This document shows, piece after piece, positions 28,389-36,768 of a DNA stretch of 64,000 nucleotides (its first letter is position 1; every line of letters begins with the position of its first letter). The position numbers were made by a program, and so were the translations under genes. The DNA is taken from assembly GCA_028284905.1 (NCBI GenBank), contig JANQQU010000072.1:62001-126000 (forward strand), given 5' to 3'. The notes beneath the pieces are model-generated. The model saw only the letters and a list, made by a program, of their open reading frames with translations, was not told the DNA's origin and ran no database searches. Source of the stretch: Calditrichia bacterium. GTDB lineage: Bacteria; Calditrichota; Calditrichia; RBG-13-44-9; J075.

Positions 28389-28425
28389 CTGGTAACTGGT
28401 TGCTAATAACTAGTAACCAGCAACT
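28389..28425. repeat. Word-array hairpin (GGTAACTGGTTGCTA / TAGTAACCAGCAACT)
   Basis: The gap between the TolC-type and adaptor genes holds GGTAACTGGTTGCTA followed by a near-perfect inverted copy. It can form a small hairpin in the operon message, which might adjust the expression ratio of the neighbours. Confidence 0.55.
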
Positions 28426-28433
28426 TATTGCCC

Positions 28434-30788
28434 TTATCTTCTAATACCTTCCTGCACAAAGAAGCTATCGAGGCGCTGAAAGAAGGCTGCTTTTTCTTCA
28501 GGCGTTCGCAAAAAGTGGAACTGCCCAATCGCTCTTTCCAGGCTCATTAAATCGAGCAGAAACTGATAAATCGCCACTGCCGAGGCCTGATCTGCCACCA
28601 GCGATGCATTTTGCGCTTCCAGCAAATCGGTAATGGAAACAACCCCCTGGGAATAAGCATCGATAATCAACTCAAGATTCAGACGGGCAGCGACAGCGGC
28701 ATCCTCGGATTGTTCAATGCCGGCGTAAGATGCGCCCATGGTATGACTGGCAGAGCGGATGCCTTGCTCAATCAATTCTGTCAGTCCCTTTTTCTCGTAA
28801 CGCAATTGGTCCAGGGTTTCCACCGCCTGCGCCCGACTGGCATATTTGGCGCTGCCGTCGTATAGCGGAAAAGAGAGATTCAGTGCTACACTCCAGTCGG
28901 TATCATCACTGCCGCCTGGCACCGCTGCCGATCCCACGCCACCTTCCCAGAACCGGCGGGTTAGCTCTCCCTGGGCCACCACATCCGGCAGGTAAAAAGC
29001 GCGTTTGGTATTACGAAGAATTTTATCCTGGGCATCAATGGCAGCTGCCAGCTGCTGAATTTCCGGAGAATTATTCAAACCTTCCGCGACAAAGAATTTC
29101 CGGAGTGCTTTAAAGAAAAACGGGGTAGACATAAACTGAAAAAGAGTGCCCTGCTCGGAGAGAATTCCTTCTTCTTCCAGACCGGCATCGCGGGTTGCAA
29201 AGTTCTCTTCCAATGGCCTGTTCATCAAACGGTTCAGCTGAATTTCAGCAACATTGCGCATGGCATTAGCGCTGATGACATCTTTACGGTTACTGGCGAT
29301 CTGGCTATCCCAACGATACACTTCCGCCCGGCCGGAAAAACCAACAGCTTCTCGAATCCTCGCTAATTCCAGGTTAGAGCGGGAAAGCTTCAGGTTTTCC
29401 TTTTGAATTTGCTCGAGAGATTTGGCATTAAGAATTTGCATGTAAGCAGAAGCGACATCCCGGGCGACATCCAATTGGGTTGCCCGATAGCCCGATTCCA
29501 GAGATTGCTGCAGCGATTTCTGAATACCATAATTCATCCAGGCATCGTCCGCATAGATCACCTGGGTAAAGGTTGCGGTGCCGCCGAGGGATCTTTCCGC
29601 CTGGAAACCCCCGGCACGGTCCTTATCGATTTGCAAACCGGTCGCGGAAAGGTCTATCTGCGGCAGCAAATTCGCCCGGGCAATGCTGATATTCTTTGAT
29701 CCGGCGGCGACTTCTTTTTCCGCGGCGCGAATATCATTATTGGCTTTAATGCCTTCCTTGACGGCTGTTACCAGGGTCCAGTTCTTGTCTAATTGCTTGC
29801 GCTCTTCACCAATGAGCACTGCTTCGGTTAAAAGTCCCCAATCCGGATAAACATTGATTTTCCGGCCCGTTCCAACGTTAATACTCAACTCTTCGCCGGA
29901 ACTGAAAGCGAATGGAATTTCCCCTGCTTCCTCGCCGAGGAGAATGCGCTGTACATTCAATGCAACTCTGCGGGCAATTCTCGGGAAAATATCCGGACTA
30001 ATCGACGCCAGTACCCCCTTCTCTACCTCACTTCGGCCGAGCATGGAAAAACTGGGAATTTTTCTCTCGTTCATCAAATCAACCAGCTGTTGAAAATCAC
30101 TGTCGGTTAACTGCAGTAAGGGTGCCAGGTAAACCGCATCAACCGGGCTATCCAGGGCTTGCAGTGCATCCTGGATAGTCTCCACCGGCACCACGCGGGG
30201 ATCGATATCAAAACTACCAACAACCTGTTCAGTACGTTCCTGCAAATGCGGAATAGCATTATACACTTCCTTATTTACCAGCATGATCATTTTTTTGAAT
30301 GAGACAATGCTGAGGAAAGCTTTGATATCCCGCTGCATACCGGAGGGGATGGCGATATAACTCCAGTTTTTAATCCCGCTCCCCCCTTTTAAATTTGGCA
30401 ATTCCTGCAAATCGGTATCAATAATAAAAGGGGAAATCACCGGCTTAGGTAACGCACCACGCTGCGATGCTTCGTGAGAGACGATAACGCCCATGGTAAA
30501 AATGATATCGACCTCCGGATCGGCCAACAGTTGATCCAGACTGCGCTTAATGGATTCGTAATTCCAATCGCCGACAATCATTTTATCCGGAGGAAATTCG
30601 ATATTAAATTCCCCTTCGGTTAAATCCAGCACCTCTTTCTGGACAATCTCGGTAATCATCGTATTGCCTCCCCAGGGGCCATCGATAATTACGCCGATCC
30701 GTGTTGGTGACTGCCCTGCTAACCAGGTGACACATATAAACAGAAAGAACAGTGTGCGAAGTGAAGTTTTTACTAAAAACGGGTTCAT
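28434..30788 (-). CDS. Fusion of an ABC-type substrate-binding domain with a TolC-like outer-membrane channel
   Basis: I start it at the ATG at 30788, where GGAAGG lies five bases upstream and a signal peptide follows; an in-frame ATG at 30836 lacks both. The product has 784 residues. After the signal (ending LAGQ), residues about 25-325 resemble the ABC_sub_bind family, with TRIGVIIDGPWGG, IIFTMGVIVSHEA and VDAVYLAPLLQLTD. From about 345 to 755 it is a TolC/OEP protein, with repeated helices such as IRAAEKEVAAGSKNISIARA and ITDLLEAQNASLVADQASAV. Normal TolC proteins lack the first domain. It heads the RND operon, so the channel of this pump probably carries a built-in ligand-binding module. 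Confidence 0.85.
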   Translation of the reverse strand: MNPFLVKTSLRTLFFLFICVTWLAGQSPTRIGVIIDGPWGGNTMITEIVQKEVLDLTEGEFNIEFPPDKMIVGDWNYESIKRSLDQLLADPEVDIIFTMGVIVSHEASQRGALPKPVISPFIIDTDLQELPNLKGGSGIKNWSYIAIPSGMQRDIKAFLSIVSFKKMIMLVNKEVYNAIPHLQERTEQVVGSFDIDPRVVPVETIQDALQALDSPVDAVYLAPLLQLTDSDFQQLVDLMNERKIPSFSMLGRSEVEKGVLASISPDIFPRIARRVALNVQRILLGEEAGEIPFAFSSGEELSINVGTGRKINVYPDWGLLTEAVLIGEERKQLDKNWTLVTAVKEGIKANNDIRAAEKEVAAGSKNISIARANLLPQIDLSATGLQIDKDRAGGFQAERSLGGTATFTQVIYADDAWMNYGIQKSLQQSLESGYRATQLDVARDVASAYMQILNAKSLEQIQKENLKLSRSNLELARIREAVGFSGRAEVYRWDSQIASNRKDVISANAMRNVAEIQLNRLMNRPLEENFATRDAGLEEEGILSEQGTLFQFMSTPFFFKALRKFFVAEGLNNSPEIQQLAAAIDAQDKILRNTKRAFYLPDVVAQGELTRRFWEGGVGSAAVPGGSDDTDWSVALNLSFPLYDGSAKYASRAQAVETLDQLRYEKKGLTELIEQGIRSASHTMGASYAGIEQSEDAAVAARLNLELIIDAYSQGVVSITDLLEAQNASLVADQASAVAIYQFLLDLMSLERAIGQFHFLRTPEEKAAFFQRLDSFFVQEGIRR

Positions 30789-31024
30789 AGTACCTTCCGG
30801 GATTGTAATCCAACATTTACAAACTGGTTTTTCCATAAAAAAATATCCATCGAATCGCTAAACAATGACGTCAACCACCATTTGCTTCAATGGATATAAT
30901 TTGATTTTCGAGTTTCGTTAAGGATATTCATTCTTCGCAAATTAATATGCCTGCAATGTTATCCGTTCGAAGTTAGTAACTCTGTAGTAAATAACATGGA
31001 TGTGAATGGAAAGTTAACAAACAA

Positions 31025-31420
31025 TTATGATTCAGACAAATCTCCCTCGATACAGGTTGTATCAAAACCACCGCGGGTATTATATATCGTGGTAATTTGT
31101 ATCCGGCTGGTTTCCAGGAGCGTTCTTAAGTCATCATAAATACGCTTTGTTACCGCTTCCTGATAAATACCAACATTCCGAAAACTGACGATATAATACT
31201 TCAGCGATTTTAATTCAATACACTTTCCGCCTTCCGGGTAATACTCGATCTTCAGGTAAGCATAGTCCGGTAGACCACTAAACGGGCAAACCGCACTAAA
31301 TTCATCTGTTTCCGTGATAATTAGTTGGTTCGGACTATCAAAATCAAAGGGCTCTAAAAAGTCCACGCGAATATGTGATTCATCGAGAAACTCGAATGAT
31401 TTTCCTTCTGCTTTTGGCAT
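31025..31420 (-). CDS. queF: PreQ0 reductase (NADPH-dependent 7-cyano-7-deazaguanine reductase)
   Basis: The product has 131 residues, the length of the single-domain YkvM-type QueF. Cys45 in [12 protein letters not shown] is the residue that forms the thioimide with preQ0, and [18 protein letters not shown] carries the substrate-binding Glu and the NADPH region. It reduces preQ0 to preQ1. GAGGAAG just upstream of the ATG is a good ribosome site. It is the last gene of the queuosine cluster. Confidence 0.96.
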   Translation of the reverse strand: MPKAEGKSFEFLDESHIRVDFLEPFDFDSPNQLIITETDEFSAVCPFSGLPDYAYLKIEYYPEGGKCIELKSLKYYIVSFRNVGIYQEAVTKRIYDDLRTLLETSRIQITTIYNTRGGFDTTCIEGDLSES

Positions 31421-31426
31421 AGCTTC

Positions 31427-31483
31427 CTCGTTGTTCGTTGTTCGTTGTTCGTTCTTCGTTGTTTGTTAATCGTTGTTTGTTTT
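31427..31483. repeat. Word array of TTGTTCG units
   Basis: TTGTTCG is repeated several times and drifts into TTGTTTG. It fills most of the gap between folE2 and queF. No clear inverted arm is present. Confidence 0.65.
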
Positions 31484-31512
31484 CCTGCGACTGCCTGGTG
31501 CCACTGCCACTA

Positions 31513-32313
31513 TCAGTCTCGTTCCCATTCGATGCAGGCAAAGGCGTTATGATTATGGATGCTTTCTTCATTTTCCACCTGCACCCGGAACCAAACCACT
31601 CTTTCATCCTGCTGAAATTTAAGGGCAATGTTGCGGACAATATCTTCCACAAATGCCGGATTTTCAAAGGCTTGCATAGTTACGAAGCGCTCATCCGGCC
31701 GCTTCAGCAAGGCATAGACCGGTGCGGATGCAGCAGATTCGGCAATCTCGACGCACTCCTCAATCCAGATCATTTCCGGCTGACCGTCTTTTTCGCAGCG
31801 CACTTCCATGGTAACCAATCCGCGCTGGTTATGGGCACCATAATCACTGATCTCTTTGCTGCAGGGGCACAAGCTGGTAATGGGCGCTTTGACGCGCAGG
31901 GTGAAATCGTCCCGGCCATTCACTGTATCACCGATAAATGCGCATTGATGATCCATCAGGGAAATTGCCCCGCTTACCGGTGCCCGCTTTTCTATAAAAT
32001 ATGGGAAATCCATTTCCACATGGGCGCAATCAGCTTCCAGGCGATCTTTCAGATTATGAAGAATCTGCGGAAGTGTCCACATCGTCATATCTTTTCGGTG
32101 CTCGTTCAAGATTTCCACAAAGCGACTCATATGGGTGCCTTTGAAGTTGGCAGTCAGGTTTACTGACATACTAACCGTTGCAATGGTATGCTGCTTATCA
32201 TTCGCGCGATCCAGCACATTGATGGGATAGCGGAGATTATTTACCCCCACTTTGTTGATCGGAATTCCTCGCCGGTCCGGGCGATTTTGTACGTCTTCCA
32301 TTATTTTTGTCAT
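31513..32313 (-). CDS. folE2: GTP cyclohydrolase IB
   Basis: The product has 266 residues and matches the metal-flexible type IB enzyme, not the FolE type IA. The mark is ITSLCPCSKEISDYGAHNQR, with Cys149 as the metal-binding and activity-linked residue. The enzyme makes dihydroneopterin triphosphate from GTP, the first step of both folate and queuosine synthesis. Its location in the queuosine cluster shows which pathway it serves here. FolE2 works with metals other than zinc and is often kept by bacteria facing zinc shortage. Confidence 0.95.
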   Translation of the reverse strand: MTKIMEDVQNRPDRRGIPINKVGVNNLRYPINVLDRANDKQHTIATVSMSVNLTANFKGTHMSRFVEILNEHRKDMTMWTLPQILHNLKDRLEADCAHVEMDFPYFIEKRAPVSGAISLMDHQCAFIGDTVNGRDDFTLRVKAPITSLCPCSKEISDYGAHNQRGLVTMEVRCEKDGQPEMIWIEECVEIAESAASAPVYALLKRPDERFVTMQAFENPAFVEDIVRNIALKFQQDERVVWFRVQVENEESIHNHNAFACIEWERD

Positions 32314-32344
32314 TTTTTTCTCTCTTTTTAGGCCATAGGGGTTT

Positions 32345-32410
32345 AGGCTTTAGGCAATTAGGTTATAGAGGCTCTTGGCCTACGGCCTATCGCCTAATCA
32401 CCTAAAGCCT
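32345..32410. repeat. Word-array hairpin (AGGCTTTAGGCAATTAGG and inverted copy)
   Basis: The 18-base left arm at 32345-32362 and the right arm at 32393-32410 are inverted copies with two mismatches. The loop repeats the same words (GGCCTA, GGCCTAT). It lies between queD and folE2 within the operon. Confidence 0.7.
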
Positions 32411-32423
32411 ATTCTCCCAAAGC

Positions 32424-32792
32424 TTAATCCCCTACATAAATACAACCGGAGGTGCAGGTCTCAAAAAGCTCCACCTTACTCAGCGCTGGCAGCACCGGCT
32501 TTACTTTTTCCCAAATCCAGCGAGCAATTACTTCACTGGTCGGGTTTTCCAGCCCTTCAATCTCATTCAGATAATGATGATCGAGCATATTATAGATTGG
32601 TTTGAAAGCGGCTTTAATATCGGCAAAATCGATGAACCAGCCGGTATGCGGATCAGGTGTACCGCTCAGATATAAACGCAAGCGGAAAGAGTGGCCATGC
32701 AACCGGCCGCATTTATGTCCTTCCGGGACATTCGGCAACATATGCGCTGCTTCGAAAGTGAATTCTTTAAAAATTTCCATTATATCGTTCAT
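32424..32792 (-). CDS. queD: 6-carboxy-5,6,7,8-tetrahydropterin synthase
   Basis: The product has 122 residues (118 if it starts at 32780). Zinc ligands are His17, His32 and His34 (TFEAAHMLP and RLHGHSF), the catalytic Cys is Cys28 in GHKCGR, and ETCTSGCIY closes the protein. It converts dihydroneopterin triphosphate to carboxytetrahydropterin. The ATG at 32792 lies one base past the queE stop codon, so the two genes are coupled. Confidence 0.95.
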   Translation of the reverse strand: MNDIMEIFKEFTFEAAHMLPNVPEGHKCGRLHGHSFRLRLYLSGTPDPHTGWFIDFADIKAAFKPIYNMLDHHYLNEIEGLENPTSEVIARWIWEKVKPVLPALSKVELFETCTSGCIYVGD

Positions 32793-32793
32793 C

Positions 32794-33432
32794 CTAAGGA
32801 ATGTTCAGTATTTTGTGGGTTTGTAAGCTGAGCCGCCATTGGGGATTTTCCAGGCAGTAAGCCATGGCCAGGCGGGTATTCTCTTCGATATCCGGGCCAT
32901 CCATTGGCTGCAGCAGGAAGTGTTTAAAGTCCAGCTCGCTAAATTTTTCCGGCATCGCGTTCGCCTGAGGGAAAACCAGTTTCAACTCGTCTCCTTTATG
33001 GAGAATAAATTCCGACCCGGCTTTCGGGCTAACACAAATCCAGTCAATATTTTCCGGGGGAATAATGGTGCCATTGGTTTCCACGGCGATTTCGATATTC
33101 AGGGAATGGCAGGCTTCAATAAGCGCTGTATCCAACTGCAGGAGCGGTTCTCCACCAGTGAAAACAACGAAGGGATGGCTTGCGAAATCACTAGTCGGCC
33201 ATTCGGCAAGAATCGCCGTTGCCAGGGATTCGGCGTCAGTGAACTTCCCACCTCCAGGACCATCCGTACCGACAAAATCGGTATCACAAAACTGGCAAAT
33301 AGCTTTGGCCCGATCCGCTTCCCGTCCGGTCCAAAGATTACAACCGGCAAAGCGGCAGAAAACCGCCGGGCGTCCGGCTTGTGCACCTTCGCCCTGTAAT
33401 GTATAATAAATTTCTTTTACGCTATAACTCAT
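32794..33432 (-). CDS. queE: 7-carboxy-7-deazaguanine synthase (radical SAM)
   Basis: I start it at the ATG at 33432, giving [20 protein letters not shown], the normal QueE beginning; a TTG three codons upstream is also possible. The product has 212 residues. The iron-sulfur cysteines are Cys31, Cys46 and Cys49 in a CX14CX2C layout, known from Burkholderia-type QueE in place of the usual CX3CX2[10 protein letters not shown] and VSPKAG follow. The enzyme makes the deazaguanine ring from carboxytetrahydropterin. Confidence 0.95.
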   Translation of the reverse strand: MSYSVKEIYYTLQGEGAQAGRPAVFCRFAGCNLWTGREADRAKAICQFCDTDFVGTDGPGGGKFTDAESLATAILAEWPTSDFASHPFVVFTGGEPLLQLDTALIEACHSLNIEIAVETNGTIIPPENIDWICVSPKAGSEFILHKGDELKLVFPQANAMPEKFSELDFKHFLLQPMDGPDIEENTRLAMAYCLENPQWRLSLQTHKILNIP

Positions 33433-33456
33433 AACAAACAATTTTATATATACTGA

Positions 33457-34152
33457 CTAAACATACTCTATCGGGTCGGGCACGCCGGCATGCAAAAAGC
33501 CGCGAATCCTTAACACGCAGGCATCGCATTTCCCACATCCCCGGCCATCATCTGCCGGATCGTAACAGGTATTGGTAAGGCCATAATCGACGCCTTGCGA
33601 CAATCCTGCTTTAATAATTTCTCCCTTGGTCATTTGGATCAATGGGGTATGAATTGTGATCCGGCTGCTGCCTTCCACGCCGGCGCGGGTGGCTAAATTA
33701 GCCATGCGTTCATAGGCGGCAATATACTCCGGCCGACAATCCGGATAGCCACTATAATCGATTGCATTGACGCCAAGAAAAATATCCTGCGCGCCGAGCA
33801 CTTCCGCCCAGGCGAGGGCAAAAGAGAGAAAAATAGTATTACGGGCCGGCACATAGGTAATCGGGATACCGCTCCCCATTTCCTCGTCGCTACGTCCCTT
33901 GGGCACCTCGATATCCGAAGTTAGTGCCGAGCCACCAAATGTTCGTAAGTCGATATCAACAATTACATGATCTGTTACGCCTTGTGCTTTAGCCACCTTT
34001 CGGGCGCAATCCAGTTCAAATTCGTGGCGCTGCCCATAGCGGAAAGTTAAAGCATAGGTTTCGAAACGACGATTATTTGCAATCGCCAGCACTGTTGTGG
34101 AATCCAATCCGCCACTGAGCAGAACAACTGCTTTCGGTTTCGGCGTATCCAT
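33457..34152 (-). CDS. queC: 7-cyano-7-deazaguanine synthase
   Basis: The ATG at 34152 has GGAGG upstream with fitting spacing; a GTG at 34155 is too close to it. The product has 231 residues. SGGLDSTT is the ATP-binding PP-loop, and the C-terminal cysteines in [13 protein letters not shown] with an earlier Cys (NTCYDPADD) bind zinc. It turns carboxydeazaguanine into preQ0 with ammonia and ATP. It leads the queuosine operon behind the promoter at 34189-34217. No queA, queG, queH or tgt gene lies nearby. Confidence 0.96.
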   Translation of the reverse strand: MDTPKPKAVVLLSGGLDSTTVLAIANNRRFETYALTFRYGQRHEFELDCARKVAKAQGVTDHVIVDIDLRTFGGSALTSDIEVPKGRSDEEMGSGIPITYVPARNTIFLSFALAWAEVLGAQDIFLGVNAIDYSGYPDCRPEYIAAYERMANLATRAGVEGSSRITIHTPLIQMTKGEIIKAGLSQGVDYGLTNTCYDPADDGRGCGKCDACVLRIRGFLHAGVPDPIEYV

Positions 34153-34188
34153 CACATTCCTCCGGTTTTAACAATCAAATGCGGCGAA

Positions 34189-34217
34189 ATATCGAATCTA
34201 TGGTGCAGCAATGTCAA
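34189..34217 (-). promoter_or_regulatory. Sigma70-like promoter of the queuosine operon
   Basis: On the minus strand TTGACA (perfect -35) and CGATAT are separated by exactly 17 bases. The -10 lies about 37 bases before the queC ATG. I looked for a preQ1 riboswitch in the short leader and found none. Confidence 0.6.
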
Positions 34218-34366
34218 GGGTTTTATTTTACGGTGGCTCCCCAGGCTTTCCCGGGAATACGTTTGGGATTCTGCCAACATTCCAGTATATTTTCCGGCGA
34301 TATTAAGCAAAGAGATAAGAAAATTGCAGTAAGAATTAAGTCATCATCATCCCTGCATTATTCGCC

Positions 34367-34408
34367 AATTTGTAATTTGTAATTTGCAAATGGGCAAATG
34401 GGCAAATG
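34367..34408. repeat. Word-array hairpin (AATTTGTAATTTG / CAAATGGGCAAATG)
   Basis: Three copies of AATTTG are followed by three copies of CAAATG, so the array folds on itself at ATTTGCAAAT. It lies about 85 bases ahead of the HAD gene. Confidence 0.65.
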
Positions 34409-34492
34409 ATGCAGGATTTCGCAGTCTTATTAATCTTTTCTGTTTAACTCTGTAATCAGTTTTTCCGCGCTGTATAGCAGAAAGGCTCTCGA

Positions 34493-35146
34493 TTGAAAGC
34501 CCTTTTTTTTGACCTCGACGGCACTTTGACAGATTCCCGCCCGGGTATTTTTCGCTGCATAGAATATGCGTTGGAAAAGATGCAGGTTCCTACTCCCCCG
34601 GAAAGCGAATTACAGGCTTGCCTGGGACCTCCGCTGCAAGAGAGCTTCGCCCGTCTGTTAAACACTGAGAATCTCCGGGATATCGATAAAGCGGTACAGC
34701 TTTATCGGGATCGATTTGAAGTTAAAGGAATCTACGAAAATGCCGTTTATCCGGACATCGAATCAACACTGATGGCATTGCAGAAGCGCTTCCGTTTATA
34801 TGTGGTTACATCGAAGCCGGAAAAGTATGCGGTGAAAATTATTGCGCACTTTTCTCTGGACAGCTTTTTTCAGCAGGTTTATGGCAGTTATCCCGATGGC
34901 CGCCTTGCCAATAAAACAGATTTGATTAAACACGTTTTATCTAGTGAGGCTTTGGCCGCAGAGGCTGCTATTATGATTGGTGATCGCCACCATGATATTA
35001 GCGGTGCCCGGAATAATGGCGTCACATCCATTGGGGCCGCTTATGGATATGGCAGTGTTGAAGAGTTAAACGCGGCTGGCGCCAATAAGATATCTCATTC
35101 CCCCAAACAGCTCGTAGAGATCATCCACCATCTGACCGAGGAATAA
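34493..35146 (+). CDS. HAD-superfamily phosphatase (Gph/PpaX-like)
   Basis: The product has 217 residues and starts with TTG (AAAGG upstream). The motifs are FFDLDGTLTDS (nucleophile Asp), VTSKPEKY (motif II) and IMIGDRHHDISGARNNG (motif IV), with a helical cap in between. This is the phosphoglycolate phosphatase/pyrophosphatase branch of HAD enzymes. The substrate could be phosphoglycolate or another small sugar phosphate. It is followed four bases later by the M23 gene. Confidence 0.9.
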   Translation: MKALFFDLDGTLTDSRPGIFRCIEYALEKMQVPTPPESELQACLGPPLQESFARLLNTENLRDIDKAVQLYRDRFEVKGIYENAVYPDIESTLMALQKRFRLYVVTSKPEKYAVKIIAHFSLDSFFQQVYGSYPDGRLANKTDLIKHVLSSEALAAEAAIMIGDRHHDISGARNNGVTSIGAAYGYGSVEELNAAGANKISHSPKQLVEIIHHLTEE

Positions 35147-35150
35147 ACGA

Positions 35151-36059
35151 ATGCTGATTACTTTCCTGACAAGTTTTCTTCTCCCCGTATTTTTTATCGG
35201 CACCTTATGGAAAGCGAAGGATAAAAACCTCACCGACTGGCTGCTTAAACTCATCCTGGTAACGGTTTCACTGCTCCTAGTTTACTTGATTGGCCGTTGG
35301 GATTTCATTAGTTATTATTTTCGATATATTTTTGCCATCTTATTTTTACTGGCAGCATATTTCTCTTTCCAAAATATCCCGGATCGACAATTACATATTC
35401 CCAAGGATTCTAAAGCAATCATTTCGATGGTGTTTAACCTATTAGTGATAGGATTTATGGGATATTTAAGCTTTCTCTCGATAAAAGGATTTTCTCCCGA
35501 CCAGGATGCCGTCGCGCTGGAATTTCCTTTTAAAAATGGCACATACTACATTGGCGGTGGCGGCAATTCCCGGCTTATCAATAACCACCAGGTGCAGTTT
35601 TCCCAGAAATATGCAATTGATGTGGTGAAGCTAAACGGGTATGGCGCGAACGCCAGTTTAAGCCCCTCCAGCCTGGACGACTATGAAATTTGGGGGGATT
35701 CCCTTTTCAGTCCTTGCGATGGTGTGATACTGCTGGCGGTTGATCAATTCCCCGATGCACCGGGTGCAAATCGTGACTATGAAAATCCTGCCGGAAATCA
35801 TGTCGTCATCAGCTATCTGGGCCACAAGGTTGTAATGGCCCACTTCCGGCAAGGCAGCATTGCCGTTGCCAGTGGTGATACCGTTTCCACCGGGCAATAT
35901 CTTGGTCAGGTCGGCAATTCGGGCAATACCAGTCAACCCCACCTGCATTTGCATATTGAAAGTGGCGGCGGCGATTTGGAAATTCTTAGCGGGAATGGTG
36001 TACCGATGACGTTCGATGGAAAATTCTTGGTCAGGAATGATCTGGTCAGGCGAGACTAA
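35151..36059 (+). CDS. Membrane-anchored M23/LytM-type peptidase, variant active site
   Basis: The product has 302 residues. The first 110 hold about four membrane segments, which is unusual for M23. The peptidase fold follows, with SQKYAIDVVKLNGYG, NHVVISYLGHKVVMAHFRQG and QPHLHLHIES. The HxH pair and the Asp of YAID are present, but the first zinc His of the standard HxxxD motif is replaced (QKYAID). Such YAID forms are a known branch whose activity is unclear. It may cut peptidoglycan cross-links or act as a regulator. Its stop overlaps the stop of the convergent response regulator by four bases. Confidence 0.85.
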   Translation: MLITFLTSFLLPVFFIGTLWKAKDKNLTDWLLKLILVTVSLLLVYLIGRWDFISYYFRYIFAILFLLAAYFSFQNIPDRQLHIPKDSKAIISMVFNLLVIGFMGYLSFLSIKGFSPDQDAVALEFPFKNGTYYIGGGGNSRLINNHQVQFSQKYAIDVVKLNGYGANASLSPSSLDDYEIWGDSLFSPCDGVILLAVDQFPDAPGANRDYENPAGNHVVISYLGHKVVMAHFRQGSIAVASGDTVSTGQYLGQVGNSGNTSQPHLHLHIESGGGDLEILSGNGVPMTFDGKFLVRNDLVRRD

Positions 36060-36757
36060 TAATTAAGCAGCTCGTGTAATTCCTTGTATTTTTGCCGGCT
36101 TAAGGGCAGCGATTGTCCCCCACGAATGGTGACCTGGTAAGTGCCTCCACCGGTATGCCGGTAGGATTCGATCAGAGAGATATCCACATAATAGGAGCGG
36201 TGAATTCGGATAAAGCGGGCGGGCAGAATCTGCCCGAGGCGGTCCATAGTTTTATCGAGAATTTCCACCCTGCCACTCTCCAAATGCGCCTCCACATAAA
36301 TTCCTGCCGCTTTCAGGTAAATGATGTCTTTAATCGGAAGAATAACATTCTGGTTTTCTTTCCGGACAGTCAGATATTTTGTGGTTCTTTCTTTTTCCTG
36401 GCTGCGGCCAAAGTAGCGCTCAAACGCTGTAGCGAGGCGCTCTTCATCAAATGGTTTGGGGACAAAATCCAGCACGCCAAACTGAAACGCTTCTATCGCT
36501 TTATCGGTATTGGCGGAAATGATAATAGTGTGAAAAGAACCGGCAGTGGCTGTTTTCAGCAAATCATAGCCATCATCACCATTGAGATTAAGATCCAGCA
36601 ACAGCAGGTCGATTTTTTCTTCAAAGAGGCGAGCGGCAGCGCTGTCGAGATCATTGGCGATCTCGATTTGATAAGAATGTTCCCCCAAAACCGTGCGGCA
36701 CATATCTTCGATATATTTGGCGATCGGGAGTTCATCTTCGACTATTAAAATTCGCAT
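36056..36757 (-). CDS. LytTR-family response regulator
   Basis: The product has 233 residues. The receiver domain (1-120) has the acidic pair VEDE and the phosphorylated Asp55 (LLLLDLNLNG). The DNA-binding LytTR domain (about 128-232) carries IYLKAAGIYVEAHL, FIRIHRSYYVDISLI and LPLSRQKYKEL. It is partnered with the kinase gene that ends 12 bases upstream. Its target genes are unknown. Confidence 0.95.
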   Translation of the reverse strand: MRILIVEDELPIAKYIEDMCRTVLGEHSYQIEIANDLDSAAARLFEEKIDLLLLDLNLNGDDGYDLLKTATAGSFHTIIISANTDKAIEAFQFGVLDFVPKPFDEERLATAFERYFGRSQEKERTTKYLTVRKENQNVILPIKDIIYLKAAGIYVEAHLESGRVEILDKTMDRLGQILPARFIRIHRSYYVDISLIESYRHTGGGTYQVTIRGGQSLPLSRQKYKELHELLNY

Positions 36758-36768
36758 CGAACATCCTT

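Larger units (their letters stand above)
34153..34492. other. Divergent intergenic region, 340 bases
   Basis: It lies between queC and the plus-strand HAD gene. It contains the queC promoter, a GC-rich patch at 34230-34265 (CTCCCCAGGCTTTCCCGGG) that I cannot assign, and the word array at 34367-34408. No coding frame is convincing. Confidence 0.55.

Noticed and set aside
34153-34300. preQ1 riboswitch ahead of queC
   Set aside because: The leader after the predicted promoter is only about 30 bases and lacks the conserved preQ1-I pseudoknot pattern. The GC-rich patch at 34230-34265 lies upstream of the promoter.
36056-36059. Assembly error at overlapping stop codons
   Set aside because: Four-base overlaps of convergent stops occur twice here (also at 12409-12412). 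Both genes in each pair are full length, so this is normal compact packing.
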